This document shows positions 47,180 through 56,745 of a stretch of 64,000 bases of DNA, one piece after another (position 1 is the first letter of the stretch; the number at the start of each line of letters is the position of its first letter). This DNA comes from Ramlibacter sp. (GTDB lineage: Bacteria; Pseudomonadota; Gammaproteobacteria; Burkholderiales; Burkholderiaceae_C). The position numbers were made by a program, and so were the translations under genes. Location: contig JACDFR010000005.1 in NCBI GenBank assembly GCA_013815685.1, positions 1-64,000 of the forward strand. Direction: 5' to 3'. A model generated the notes under the pieces. The model was given only the letters and a program-made list of their open reading frames with translations, made no database searches and was not told the origin of the DNA.

Positions 47180-48286
47180 ATGTTATTCCATTCGACCTTG
47201 CGCAAGGAGCTCGCCCGCAGTTTTGGCGCGACGCTGGTGGTGCTGGTCACCATCGTGATGACGATGACACTGATCCGGACACTGAGCCAGGCCAGCCGGG
47301 GCAGCGTCAACCCGCAGGAAGTGCTCATGGTGATGGGCTACACGGTGTTGGGCTACCTGCCGCCGATTCTCACGCTGTGCCTGTTCATCGCGATCGTCGG
47401 AACCCTGTCGCGCATGTACCGCGACAGCGAGATGGTGATCTGGTTCTCCGCCGGCCGCGGGCTCTCTGCCTTCCTTGTACCGCTGTTTCGTTTCGCCTGG
47501 CCCATCCTCCTCGTGATCACCGCCCTGGCACTCGTCGTCTGGCCGTGGTCCAACCAGCAGACGCAGGAGCTGAAGGACCGTTATGGCAAGCGCGGCGACC
47601 TCGAGCGCGTCGCGCCCGGGCAGTTCCAGGAATCGGCCAGCGGCAAGCGCGTTTTCTTCCTGGACAAGGACACGCCCGACAACAAGTCGGGCAAGAACAT
47701 CTTCATTTCGACCAACGAGAACGGCAAGGAAACCGTCACGTCGGCGCGCAGCGGCCGCCTCGACACGATCGGGGGCAGCCCGTTCCTGGTGCTTTCCAAC
47801 GGCCAGCGCGTCGAAAGCACGCAAGCGGGCCAGCTGAAGATCAGCGAGTTCGAGGAATACGCGAGCCGCGTGGGCGCCAACGAACTGGTCGCGCGCGACA
47901 ACTTGCCTGCCAAGACACGGTCCACCTTCGATCTCGTGAGGGAGCCCACGCGTGCGCACCTCGGTGAACTCGCCTGGCGCCTGGGCCTGGCCCTGGCGGC
48001 GGTGAACTTCGTCGTGATCGCGATCACCGTGTCCAGCGTCAACCCGCGGGCGGCCCGCAGCGGCAACCTGGTGTTCGCCCTCTTCGCTTTCGTGGTGTAT
48101 TTCAACCTCCTGAACCTGGGGCAGAGCTGGGTTTCCACCGGACGCGCGGGTTTCGGCACTTTCCTGGCGGTGCTCCACGGGGGCGTCATGCTCGGCGGCA
48201 TCTTTTGGCTGGCCAAGCAGCACAACAACTGGGCTTTCCTGAGGCTGGCGCGCCGGCAGCGCACCGGGGCACAGGAATCCGCATGA
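47180..48286 (+). CDS. lptF: LPS export permease LptF
   Basis: 368 residues. N-terminal membrane helices (GATLVVLVTIVMTMTLIRTL, LPPILTLCLFIAIVGTL), a periplasmic jellyroll region in the middle (about 120-260) and further helices at the end (LALAAVNFVVIAITVSS, LVFALFAFVVYFNLLNLG) match LptF. With LptG and the LptB ATPase it pulls lipopolysaccharide out of the inner membrane. The stop overlaps lptG (ATGA), the normal arrangement, divergent from pepA. Confidence 0.93.
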   Translation: MLFHSTLRKELARSFGATLVVLVTIVMTMTLIRTLSQASRGSVNPQEVLMVMGYTVLGYLPPILTLCLFIAIVGTLSRMYRDSEMVIWFSAGRGLSAFLVPLFRFAWPILLVITALALVVWPWSNQQTQELKDRYGKRGDLERVAPGQFQESASGKRVFFLDKDTPDNKSGKNIFISTNENGKETVTSARSGRLDTIGGSPFLVLSNGQRVESTQAGQLKISEFEEYASRVGANELVARDNLPAKTRSTFDLVREPTRAHLGELAWRLGLALAAVNFVVIAITVSSVNPRAARSGNLVFALFAFVVYFNLLNLGQSWVSTGRAGFGTFLAVLHGGVMLGGIFWLAKQHNNWAFLRLARRQRTGAQESA

Positions 48287-49386
48287 GAACGATCAGGCGC
48301 CTCATCTACAAGGAAGTGCTGGCCTCCGTTCTGTTCGTGACAGTGGGATTCCTGGCGCTCTTCTTCTTTTTCGATTTCGTGGACGAGTTGCCCAACGTCG
48401 GCAAAGGCGTTACCGGGTACCGGCTGACCCAGGCGCTGGCCCATGTCACCCTGATGCTGCCGAGTCATCTTTACGAGCTGCTGCCCATCGCGGTGCTGAT
48501 CGGCACGATCTTCGTCATGGCGCGGCTGGCCCAGAGCTCGGAATACACGATCCTGCGGACCAGCGGCCTGGGCCCCTGGCGCGCACTGCGCACCCTGCTG
48601 GCATTGGGCCTGGCATTCTCGGCACTTACCTTCGCCGCGGGCGACTATCTCGCGCCGGCAGCTGACCGCGCGGCGCAGCTGCTCAAGGCCCGCCTGCAGG
48701 GCCGCATCAGTATCGGCCAGACCGGCGCCTGGCTGAAGGAAAGGCAGCCCCACCACACCTACAACGTGAACGTGAAGGCCCTCACGCCCGAAGGCGACAT
48801 GCAGGACGTGCGCATTTTCGAGGCCGACAGCCGCGGATTCCTGGTGTCCATCACCCAGGCGCCCAAGGCCGGGTTCACGGACGCGGGTGCCTGGCTGCTG
48901 GAAAATGCCGAGCGCAGCGAGTTCAGCACCAGCGGTGCCACCTCGGCGCGGGTGGAACGGCTGAAATTCACCCGGCTGCGCTGGCCCACGGAGATCACGC
49001 CGGAGATGGTCTCCGTCGCCTTGCTCAAGCCCGATCGCATGAGCACGATCGACCTGTTCCAGTACATCCAGCATCTGGAGGCCAATGGCCAGACGTCGCA
49101 GCGCTACGAGATCGAGTTCTGGCGCAAGGTGTTCTATCCGCTCAGCTGCATCGTGATGGTGGTGCTGGCCCTGCCCTTTGCCTACCTGCATTTTCGCGCC
49201 GGGGGCATCACCTCCTATGTGTTCGGCGGGGTGCTGATCGGCATCAGCTTCTTCCTGCTCAACAACGTGTTCGGCTACATCGGCAACCTGCAGAACTGGC
49301 GGCCCTGGCTCACGGCCGCTGCTCCCGGCCTCATCTATTCGATGTTCTCGCTGGGCGCCTTCGGCTGGCTGGTGCTCAGAAGGTAG
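48283..49386 (+). CDS. lptG: LPS export permease LptG
   Basis: 367 residues with the same topology as LptF: helix 1 (ASVLFVTVGFLALFFFFDFV), LPSHLYELLPIAVLIGTIF, periplasmic domain, then a C-terminal bundle (GGITSYVFGGVLIGISFFLLNN). It forms the LptF-LptG heterodimer. Its start lies inside the lptF stop. The gene ends two bases before the next ORF. Confidence 0.93.
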   Translation: MRTIRRLIYKEVLASVLFVTVGFLALFFFFDFVDELPNVGKGVTGYRLTQALAHVTLMLPSHLYELLPIAVLIGTIFVMARLAQSSEYTILRTSGLGPWRALRTLLALGLAFSALTFAAGDYLAPAADRAAQLLKARLQGRISIGQTGAWLKERQPHHTYNVNVKALTPEGDMQDVRIFEADSRGFLVSITQAPKAGFTDAGAWLLENAERSEFSTSGATSARVERLKFTRLRWPTEITPEMVSVALLKPDRMSTIDLFQYIQHLEANGQTSQRYEIEFWRKVFYPLSCIVMVVLALPFAYLHFRAGGITSYVFGGVLIGISFFLLNNVFGYIGNLQNWRPWLTAAAPGLIYSMFSLGAFGWLVLRR

Positions 49387-49388
49387 GC

Positions 49389-49754
49389 ATGCACGAACGC
49401 AAGGCGGTCATTCTGTTCGGCCACGGGTCGCGTGATCCGCTGTGGCGCGGACCGATCGAAGCCGTGGCGGCGCGGCTGCGGGCGCGTGATCCTGCCCTGC
49501 TGGTGCGTTGCGCCTACCTCGAGCTCGACCAGCCGGATCTTCCTGCGGCAACCAGGGAACTCGCGGCGCTGGGAACGGCCCGGATCACGGTCGTCCCGAT
49601 GTTCCTGGGCACCGGCAGACATGCCCGGCAGGATCTGCCCCTCCTGGCCGATCGGCTGCGCGCGGACCATCCTCACGTGCGCTTCGTCGTGCAGCCGGCC
49701 GTCGGCGAGGATGGGCGTGTCCTGGACCTGCTGGCGACCATTGCCATTGAGTAG
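49389..49754 (+). CDS. CbiX-type sirohydrochlorin chelatase-like protein
   Basis: 121 residues, the short CbiX(S) form. The family signature ILFGHGSRDPLW with the metal-site His and the second motif ITVVPMFLGTGRHARQDLP are intact. It inserts iron (sirohaem) or cobalt into sirohydrochlorin. It lies 2 nt after lptG and just before the cysB-type regulator. Sirohaem serves sulfite reductase, which makes this location functionally coherent. Confidence 0.88.
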   Translation: MHERKAVILFGHGSRDPLWRGPIEAVAARLRARDPALLVRCAYLELDQPDLPAATRELAALGTARITVVPMFLGTGRHARQDLPLLADRLRADHPHVRFVVQPAVGEDGRVLDLLATIAIE

Positions 49755-49776
49755 CATAGACCAGATCGGGCATAAT
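49747..49776 (+). promoter_or_regulatory. Putative promoter of the cysB-type gene
   Basis: TTGAGT (49747-49752) and CATAAT (49771-49776) with an 18-bp spacer, in the 48-bp gap before the LysR gene. An imperfect inverted repeat (ATTTCTC..AAGAAAT, 49779-49798) follows and could be an autoregulatory site. Confidence 0.5.
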
Positions 49777-49802
49777 GAATTTCTCTCTTAGAAGAAATCG
49801 GT

Positions 49803-50747
49803 ATGAATCTTCACCAGTTCCGTTTCGTGCGTGAAGCAGTACGTCGCAACCTGAATCTGACCGAGGCTGCCAAGGTACTGCATACCTCGCAGCCGGGGGT
49901 ATCCAAGGCCATCATCGAGCTGGAGGAAGAACTGGGCGTCGAGATCTTCGCCCGCCACGGCAAGCGGCTCAAGCGCGTGACAGAGCCGGGCGAGCATGTG
50001 CTCAAAAGCATCGAACTCATCATGCGTGAGGTGGGCAACCTCAAGCGCATCGGCGAGCAGTTCAGCGCCCAGGACAGCGGCACCCTGTCCATCGCGACGA
50101 CCCACACCCAGGCGCGCTACGTGTTGCCAATTCCGGTGGCCAAGCTGCGCGAAGCTTTTCCCAAGGTCAACGTCAGCCTGCACCAGGGCTCGCCCGACCA
50201 GGTGGCGCGGATGTTGATCGACGAGGTGGCCGAGATCGGCATCGCCACCGAGTCGCTGCCCGACCACCAAGAGCTGGTCACCCTGCCCTGCTACGAGTGG
50301 CAGCATGTGCTGGTCCTGCCGCTCGGGCATGCGCTGGCGAAGAAGGAGCGCATCAGCCTGGAGGACATCGCGTCCGAGCCCCTCATCACGTACCACCCCT
50401 CGTTCACGGGCCGCACGCGCATCGACACCGCTTTTGCACAGCGCAAGCTGCAGCCGCGCATCGCGCTCGAAGCCATCGATTCGGACGTCATCAAGACTTA
50501 CGTGCGCCTGGGCCTGGGCATCGGCATCGTGGCCGAGATGGCCGTGCGCGACGACGGCAGCAACAGCGACCTGGCCGTGCGGCCGCTGGGCCTGCTCTTC
50601 GGGCAGAACGTGGCTCGCGTGGCGTTCAAGCGCAGCGCCTACCTGCGCAATTTCGTCTATACGTTCGCTGAACTGCTGTCCGACCGGCTGGACCGCAACC
50701 TGATTGCCAAGGCCATGACAGGCCATTCCAATGACTATGAGCTTTGA
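49803..50747 (+). CDS. cysB: CysB-family LysR-type transcriptional regulator
   Basis: 314 residues. N-terminal HTH (MNLHQFRFVREAVRRNLNLT, then AAKVLHTSQPGVSKAIIELEEELG) is characteristic of the CysB/Cbl branch of LysR, as is the effector-domain ATTHTQARYVLP region with Thr residues that bind the ligand. It activates sulfate assimilation genes in response to N-acetylserine or O-acetylserine. No cys operon is visible nearby except the chelatase gene in front. Cbl-like specialised paralogues look the same at this level, so the symbol is provisional. Confidence 0.82.
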   Translation: MNLHQFRFVREAVRRNLNLTEAAKVLHTSQPGVSKAIIELEEELGVEIFARHGKRLKRVTEPGEHVLKSIELIMREVGNLKRIGEQFSAQDSGTLSIATTHTQARYVLPIPVAKLREAFPKVNVSLHQGSPDQVARMLIDEVAEIGIATESLPDHQELVTLPCYEWQHVLVLPLGHALAKKERISLEDIASEPLITYHPSFTGRTRIDTAFAQRKLQPRIALEAIDSDVIKTYVRLGLGIGIVAEMAVRDDGSNSDLAVRPLGLLFGQNVARVAFKRSAYLRNFVYTFAELLSDRLDRNLIAKAMTGHSNDYEL

Positions 50748-50748
50748 A

Positions 50749-50836
50749 TCCCCCCCGAAGCGGCCTGCGGCCGCCTCCCCCTCGAGGGGGCGCCACCAGC
50801 AGCCCGGCGAAGCCGGTTGCGCGGTGGCCGGCGGAA
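50749..50836. repeat. GC-rich intergenic repeat (Comamonadaceae type)
   Basis: A stretch starting CCCCCCGAAGCGGCC contains the perfect 14-bp palindrome CCCCCTCGAGGGGG (50777-50790), a GGCCTGCGGCC hairpin before it and CCGGC-GAA-GCCGG after it (50804-50816). I recall near-identical dispersed units in intergenic regions of Comamonadaceae genomes. Only this copy was noticed in the window. The unit ends just in front of the aminotransferase start. Confidence 0.65.
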
Positions 50837-50843
50837 AGACATC

Positions 50844-52025
50844 ATGCAAAGTGGCGCTCCCATGAGCGGCGCCCCCCGCACACCGCCGATCCAAACCAAA
50901 CTGCCCGCCGTAGGTACCACCATCTTCACGGTGATGTCCGCCCTCGCCACGGAAAAGGGCGCCGTGAACCTGGGCCAGGGCTTCCCGGATTTCGATTGCG
51001 ATCCACGACTCGTGGACGCCGTGACCGAAGCCATGAAGCAGGGTTTGAACCAATACCCACCCATGCCCGGCGTGCCCACGCTGCGCGCCGCGGTAGCGGC
51101 CAAGATCGAGGCGCTGTACGGCCGCAGTTATGACGCCGGCTGCGAAATCACCATTACCGCCGGAGCGACTCAGGCGATCATCACCGCCATCCTCGCCATC
51201 GTGCGTCCCGGCGACGAAGTGATCGTGCTGGAGCCCTGCTACGACAGCTACGTGCCCAACATCGAACTGGCCGGCGGCACGGCGGTTCGCGTTCCGCTCA
51301 CACCCGGTACCTTCCGTCCGGACTTCGGCAAGATCGCCGCGGCGATCAGCGGCAAGACCCGGGCGGTGCTGATCAACAGCCCCCACAACCCCAGCGCTAC
51401 CGTCTGGTCGCAAGAAGACATGCTGGCCCTGCAGGAGCTGCTGGCCCCCACGGATGTCTTCGTGATCAGCGACGAGGTCTACGAACACATGGTCTTCGAC
51501 GGCCGGGATCACCAGAGCGCGGCGCGTTTCCCGGGCCTGGCGGCACGGACCTTCATCGTTTCGAGTTTTGGCAAGACCTACCACGTGACCGGCTGGAAGG
51601 TGGGCTTCGTCGCCGCACCGGCAGCGCTCACGGCCGAGTTCCGCAAGGTCCACCAGTTCAACGTATTTACCGTCAACACGCCGGTGCAGCACGGCCTGGC
51701 CGCTTACATGGCCGATCCTCAGCCGCATCTGCAGCTGCCCGCGTTCTACCAGCGCAAACGCGATCTCTTTCGCGAAGGCCTGGCGCGCACGAAGTTCAAG
51801 ATACTGCCCAGCCAGGGCAGCTATTTCCAGTGCGTCGACATCTCGCAGGTCAGCGCATTGAGCGAGGCCGAATTCTGCAAGTGGCTGACATCGGAAATAG
51901 GCGTAGCCGCCATACCGCTGTCGGCTTTCTATGACAACGGCTTCGACCAGCGCGTCGTCCGGTTCTGCTTCGCCAAGAAGGACGAGACACTTCGCAGCGC
52001 GCTGGATCGCCTGGCCCGGCTCTAG
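50844..52025 (+). CDS. PLP-dependent aminotransferase, class I/II (methionine aminotransferase-like)
   Basis: 393 residues. The PLP Lys lies in SSFGKTYHVTGWKVGF, with NPHNPSA-type substrate loop INSPHNPSATVWS and DEVYEHMVFDG. Closest in pattern to YbdL/MtnE-type methionine or kynurenine aminotransferases (VNLGQGFPDFDCDP). I chose ATG 50844 (GGAAAGA upstream); ATG 50862 is possible. It transfers an amino group from methionine or aromatic amino acids to a 2-oxoacid. The neighbouring cysB makes sulfur amino-acid metabolism plausible. Confidence 0.87.
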   Translation: MQSGAPMSGAPRTPPIQTKLPAVGTTIFTVMSALATEKGAVNLGQGFPDFDCDPRLVDAVTEAMKQGLNQYPPMPGVPTLRAAVAAKIEALYGRSYDAGCEITITAGATQAIITAILAIVRPGDEVIVLEPCYDSYVPNIELAGGTAVRVPLTPGTFRPDFGKIAAAISGKTRAVLINSPHNPSATVWSQEDMLALQELLAPTDVFVISDEVYEHMVFDGRDHQSAARFPGLAARTFIVSSFGKTYHVTGWKVGFVAAPAALTAEFRKVHQFNVFTVNTPVQHGLAAYMADPQPHLQLPAFYQRKRDLFREGLARTKFKILPSQGSYFQCVDISQVSALSEAEFCKWLTSEIGVAAIPLSAFYDNGFDQRVVRFCFAKKDETLRSALDRLARL

Positions 52026-52055
52026 CGTCGTTCCCTGCGATTCGCAGGAGCGGCC

Positions 52056-52760
52056 CTAGCACTGGATAGGGTTGCGGCAGAACTTATCGAGCTCTCGCGC
52101 CACGGCGTGCCCGGCCACGGAGTTCCTGGCCTTCGCGCCAACCTCCAGGCTCAGCTTCATCTCGTACTTCTTGAAGAAATCGTCGAACAGCTCGCCGCCC
52201 AGCGTGGCATAGGCGGTGAGCGTGTCGGTTTTGGGGTCGTGCGAGAGCAGCACCGCGCACAAGGGTTGCGTCGCCGGCCCCGACAACACCTGCGCGCCCC
52301 GGGCCGGGTCGTATTGGCTGTGGTCGGCGCAGCAATGGATCAATTCGTCCTGCACTCCGCGCTGGGCCCGGGTCTTGCGAAAACTGATGAAGCTCACTTC
52401 GCGCGTGGGATACACCAGTTGGTGTGCGCAGATCGCCGAATAAGCCACCACGCTGCGGCGGGGGCCGACGCCGCCGGGCCACACGTAGACATCGCGATTG
52501 CGGGTGCTGAGCGACTGCGGCGCGGCGGGCCTGCCCAGATCCAGCAGGAACACGGGCGTCGCCTCGAAAGGATAGTGAAAGACGTAGTTGGTGAGCGGCT
52601 TCAGGCGTGCGGCGCGCAACGGGTCTCCACGTTCGTCGACCAGCATCGCATGCGGATAGGCCTGGGGCCTGGCATCGGCAGCGAATGCCGGCAGCGCCGC
52701 GCCCGCGGACAGGCACGCCGCGCCAGCGGAGCAAGACTCGATGAAGCTGCGGCGGTCCAT
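52056..52760 (-). CDS. Tat-exported Rieske [2Fe-2S] protein
   Basis: 234 residues. A twin-arginine leader (MDRRSFIESCSAGAACLSAG, ending near AFAA) is followed by a Rieske domain with the cluster ligands in ICAHQ and CCADHSQYDP (C-x-H and C-x-x-H). It is probably a periplasmic electron-transfer protein. No oxidoreductase partner is adjacent. It is not the cytochrome bc1 subunit, because no bc1 genes are nearby and the C-terminal extension (about 60 residues with paired Cys at the end) differs. Convergent with the aminotransferase. Confidence 0.85.
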   Translation of the reverse strand: MDRRSFIESCSAGAACLSAGAALPAFAADARPQAYPHAMLVDERGDPLRAARLKPLTNYVFHYPFEATPVFLLDLGRPAAPQSLSTRNRDVYVWPGGVGPRRSVVAYSAICAHQLVYPTREVSFISFRKTRAQRGVQDELIHCCADHSQYDPARGAQVLSGPATQPLCAVLLSHDPKTDTLTAYATLGGELFDDFFKKYEMKLSLEVGAKARNSVAGHAVARELDKFCRNPIQC

Positions 52761-52883
52761 GGCTGGCCGGAGTAGATCACGCGATTCTGCGCAGTCAAAC
52801 GGGTTTTGTACCGAAGAACAAAGTAGCCATCGGCCTACAAGGCCCTTCTGCTGATGGGCAAGATATAGAGCCCGCTGAAGCGC

Positions 52884-55800
52884 TTAGCTGTTGAGCTGCG
52901 CCCATAGCTTGTCCAGGCGCTTCACGCTTACCGGCTGGGGCGTGCGCAGTTCCTGGGCGAAAAAGCTGACCCGCAGCTCTTCCAGCAGCCAGCGCAATTC
53001 CTGCATGCGCTCGTCGGCAGCTCCCTTGCGCTCGGCAACCAGGCGCCAATAGCGCAACTCTTGCGGCCTCAGCTCGGCCATCCTGGCGGCGTCGCGCGCG
53101 GGATCGGCACGCAGTTTGTCCAGGCGCAGCGTGACGGCTTTGAGGTAGCGCGGAAAGTGCTGAAGCTGCGCCCACGGCGTCGCTGCCAGAAAGCGCCTGG
53201 GCATCAGCCGGTGGAGCTGCTGCGTGGCGTCGGCGGCGGTGTCGGGCTGGTTGCGGGTGTCCTTGATCTTGCGCACGGCAACTGCGTATTCCAGCAGGAT
53301 CGCGGCGGCGAGCCTCGCGATTTCGTTGGCGATCAGGGTCAGGCGCCCGCGGCCCTCCTCGATACGTTGCCTGAAACCGCCCGCGTCGGCGGGCAACGGA
53401 TCGAGCAGAAACGCGCGCTCGAGCGCCACATCGACGACCTGTTCACGCAACTCCTCCTGCGTGCCCAGGGGCATGTAGGCGACCGCCATCTTCTGCAGCT
53501 CGGAAATGTTCCTTTCCAGGTACTTGAGCGCATCCCTGATCTGCAAGGCGAAAAGCCGGCGCAAGCCGGCGCGGTGCTTCGTCGCAGCGACATGGGGCTC
53601 GTCGAACACCTCGATCGAAACGGCGTCGCCCAGGTCGATCAATGCGGGAAACCCGATCAGGCTGGTGGCGCCCTTGCGGATTTCCATCAGTTCGGGCAAC
53701 TCGCCGAAAGTCCAGGCGGTGTAGCGCTCGCCCGCCGGCGCCACCTTCGCTGCTTCGGGTTTAGCGGGCTCGCCGGGAGCCGTCCCGGGCTGCGCGGGCG
53801 TGCGTTCCGCAGGAACCTTCATTCCCGCCAGCGCCTGGAAAGCCCCTCGCGCCTGGCCGCCCCATTCAGCCTTCAGCGCTCCCAGGTTACGGCCCATGCC
53901 CAGCTGGCGGCCATGCTCGTCCACCACGCGGAAATTCATGAACAGGTGCGCGGGGAGCATGTCCAGCTTGAAGTCCGCACGCCTGACGTCCAGGCTGGTG
54001 TCGGCCCGCACCAGCTTCAGCAACGCGTCGGTCAGCGACCCGCTGCCCCAAGCTTCGGGCTGCGTCAGCCGCCCCGCGATCCGCGCCGCCGATTCCGGCA
54101 AGGGCACGAATCGCGAACGGGGCCTTTGCGCAAGGCTCTTGAGCAAGGCCTGCACCTTGTCCTTGAGCATGCCCGGCACCAGCCATTCGGCCCGCTCCTC
54201 GGCCACCTGGTTCAATACGAACAGCGGAACGGTGACCGTCACGCCGTCCCGGGCATCGCCCGGCTCGTGCAGATAGGCCGCCGCGCAGTCGACGCCGCCG
54301 AGCCGGATCGCCTTGGGGAACGCATCCGTGGTGATGCCGGCGGCCTCGTGGCGCATCAGTTCGTCGCGCGCGAGTTTCAACAGTGCCGGGTCCGCGCGCC
54401 CGGCTTCACGGAACCAGCGCTCGAAGCCGGCGCCATTGAACACATCACGCGGGATGAACTTGTCGTAGAACGCATAGATCAGCTCGTCGTCCACCAGGAC
54501 GTCCTGGCGGCGCGACTTGTGCTCCAGCTCCTCGACCTGCCTGACCAGCTTCTGGTTCGCGGCCAGAAAGGGAAGCTTCGTCTCCCACTGGCCGGCGACC
54601 AGGCCCTCGCGGATGAATATCTCGCGCGCCCCCTGCACGTCCACGCGGGCGAACGGCACGCGGCGGCCGCTGTAGATCACCAGGCCATAGAGCGTCGCGC
54701 GCTCCAGCGATATGACTTCGGCGGACTTCTTTTCCCAGTGCGGGTCGAGCAGCTGCCTCTTCAGCAGGTGGCCCGCGACCTGCTCCACCCACAGCGGCTC
54801 GATGTTGGCGATGCCGCGGCCGAACAGGCGGGTCGTCTCCACCAATTCGGCGCAGACGATCCAGCGGCCCGGCTTTTTCTTCAGATGGGCGCCGGGGTGG
54901 CGATAGAACTTGATACCGCGCGCGCCGAGGTAGACCTCTTCTTCCTCGAGCTTGTAGCCGATATTGCCCAGCAGGCCGGCCAGCATCGACTTGTGCAGCT
55001 CTTCATAGCCGGCCGGGGCGGGGTTGATCTGCCACTTGTGCTCCGCCACCACGGTGTGCAACTGGCTGTGGATGTCGCGCCATTCGCGCACCCGCCGCAC
55101 ATTGATGAAGTTCTGGCGCAGGAGCTGTTCGTATTGGCGGTTGGAGAGCTTGTGATCCCGGCCTTGCCCGCCACGCGCTTCATCCAGCCATTTCCACAGG
55201 CGCAGGTAGCCCGAGAACTCGCTTTTCTCGTCGTCGAATTTGGCGTGCTGCTGGTCCGCCTGCGTCTGCATGTCCATCGGCCGGTCGCGCACATCCTGCA
55301 CCGAGAGGGCCGACGCAATGACCAGCACCTCGTCGAGCGCCCCGCGCTGGCGGCCTTCCAGGATCATGCGGCCAACGCGCGGGTCCAGCGGCAATTTGGC
55401 CAGCTCACCGCCCATCGGGGTGAGCTCGTTGGCATCGTCCACGGCCCCCAACTCGTTGAGCAGCTGGTAGCCATCGGCGATGGCCCGGCGCGAAGGCGCC
55501 TCGATGAATGGGAAGTCGTCCACCGACCCCAGGTGCAGGGCCTTCATCCGCAGGATGACGCCCGCCAGCGACGACCGCAGGATCTCCGGATCGGTGAAGC
55601 GGGGCCGGCCCGCGAAGTCTTTTTCGTCGTAGAGGCGGATGCAGACGCCGTTCGCGACCCGGCCGCAGCGGCCGGCCCGCTGGTTGGCGGCGGCCTGGCT
55701 GATCGGCTCGACCAGCAATTGCTCGACCTTGCTGCGAAAGCTGTAGCGCTTCACGCGTGCCGTGCCGGCGTCGATCACGTACCGGATGCCCGGCACCGTG

Positions 55801-56726
55801 AGCGATGTCTCGGCCACGTTCGTAGCGAGCACGATTCGCCGGCCACTGTGGCTGTCGAAGATGCGGTCCTGCTCGGCCTGCGACAGCCGCGCGAACAGCG
55901 CAAGCACTTCGGCGCCCCGTGTGAGCGGCTGGTGCGAGAGGTGCTTGCGCAGATGATCCGCGGCCTCACGGATCTCCCGCTCACCCGGCAGGAAGACCAG
56001 CACATCGCCTCCGCCGCCGCCCTGCCAGAGTTCGTCGACGCCGTCGGCGATGGCCTCGTTCAGCCCGTACTCGCGCGACTCCTCGAAGGGCCGCCAGCGC
56101 TGCTCCATGGGGAACATCCGCCCAGAGACATAAATCACCGGCGCCGGTCCTTTGGCCGAGGCGAAGTGCCGGGCGAAGCGGTCCGCGTCGATGGTGGCGG
56201 AGGTCACCACGACCTTCAGGTCGGGCCGGCGCGGCAGGATTTCGCGCAGGTAGCCCAGCAGGAAGTCGATGTTGAGGCTGCGCTCGTGGGCCTCGTCGAT
56301 GATGATGGTGTCGTAGGCCTTCAACAGCGGATCGGTCTGGGTTTCCGCCAGCAGGATGCCGTCGGTCATCAGCTTGACCGAAGCATCGCGCGACAAGCGG
56401 TCCTGGAACCGCACCTTGAAACCCACGACTTCGCCCAGGGGCGTCTTCAGCTCTTCGGCGATACGTTTGGCCACGCTGGAGGCCGCGATGCGCCGAGGCT
56501 GCGTATGGCCGATCAGGCGCCCCTGCCCTGGCGCGTAATTCAACTTGCCGCGGCCCATCGCCAACGCGATCTTGGGCAGCTGCGTAGTCTTGCCGGAGCC
56601 GGTTTCGCCGCAGACGATGACCACCTGGTTGGCCTGCATTGTTGCCCCGATCTCGTCGCGCTTGGCCGAGACCGGCAGGGATTCCGGGAATGTGATGCTG
56701 AGGGACGACAAAGGCGGCGCGTTCAA
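52884..56726 (-). CDS. hrpA: ATP-dependent RNA helicase HrpA
   Basis: 1280 residues, full length for HrpA. Walker A GETGSGKTTQ (40-49), DEAH box (144-147), SATIDADRF, motif VI QRAGRCGRV, then the HA2/OB-fold region and the long C-terminal DUF3418 part. DEAH-box helicase of RNA or ribosome rescue. It lies 19 bp from the end of the GGDEF-like gene on the same strand and is followed by a 123-bp gap before the Rieske gene. Confidence 0.93.
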   Translation of the reverse strand: MNAPPLSSLSITFPESLPVSAKRDEIGATMQANQVVIVCGETGSGKTTQLPKIALAMGRGKLNYAPGQGRLIGHTQPRRIAASSVAKRIAEELKTPLGEVVGFKVRFQDRLSRDASVKLMTDGILLAETQTDPLLKAYDTIIIDEAHERSLNIDFLLGYLREILPRRPDLKVVVTSATIDADRFARHFASAKGPAPVIYVSGRMFPMEQRWRPFEESREYGLNEAIADGVDELWQGGGGGDVLVFLPGEREIREAADHLRKHLSHQPLTRGAEVLALFARLSQAEQDRIFDSHSGRRIVLATNVAETSLTVPGIRYVIDAGTARVKRYSFRSKVEQLLVEPISQAAANQRAGRCGRVANGVCIRLYDEKDFAGRPRFTDPEILRSSLAGVILRMKALHLGSVDDFPFIEAPSRRAIADGYQLLNELGAVDDANELTPMGGELAKLPLDPRVGRMILEGRQRGALDEVLVIASALSVQDVRDRPMDMQTQADQQHAKFDDEKSEFSGYLRLWKWLDEARGGQGRDHKLSNRQYEQLLRQNFINVRRVREWRDIHSQLHTVVAEHKWQINPAPAGYEELHKSMLAGLLGNIGYKLEEEEVYLGARGIKFYRHPGAHLKKKPGRWIVCAELVETTRLFGRGIANIEPLWVEQVAGHLLKRQLLDPHWEKKSAEVISLERATLYGLVIYSGRRVPFARVDVQGAREIFIREGLVAGQWETKLPFLAANQKLVRQVEELEHKSRRQDVLVDDELIYAFYDKFIPRDVFNGAGFERWFREAGRADPALLKLARDELMRHEAAGITTDAFPKAIRLGGVDCAAAYLHEPGDARDGVTVTVPLFVLNQVAEERAEWLVPGMLKDKVQALLKSLAQRPRSRFVPLPESAARIAGRLTQPEAWGSGSLTDALLKLVRADTSLDVRRADFKLDMLPAHLFMNFRVVDEHGRQLGMGRNLGALKAEWGGQARGAFQALAGMKVPAERTPAQPGTAPGEPAKPEAAKVAPAGERYTAWTFGELPELMEIRKGATSLIGFPALIDLGDAVSIEVFDEPHVAATKHRAGLRRLFALQIRDALKYLERNISELQKMAVAYMPLGTQEELREQVVDVALERAFLLDPLPADAGGFRQRIEEGRGRLTLIANEIARLAAAILLEYAVAVRKIKDTRNQPDTAADATQQLHRLMPRRFLAATPWAQLQHFPRYLKAVTLRLDKLRADPARDAARMAELRPQELRYWRLVAERKGAADERMQELRWLLEELRVSFFAQELRTPQPVSVKRLDKLWAQLNS

Positions 56727-56745
56727 AGCCCCCGATTATCCCCGC

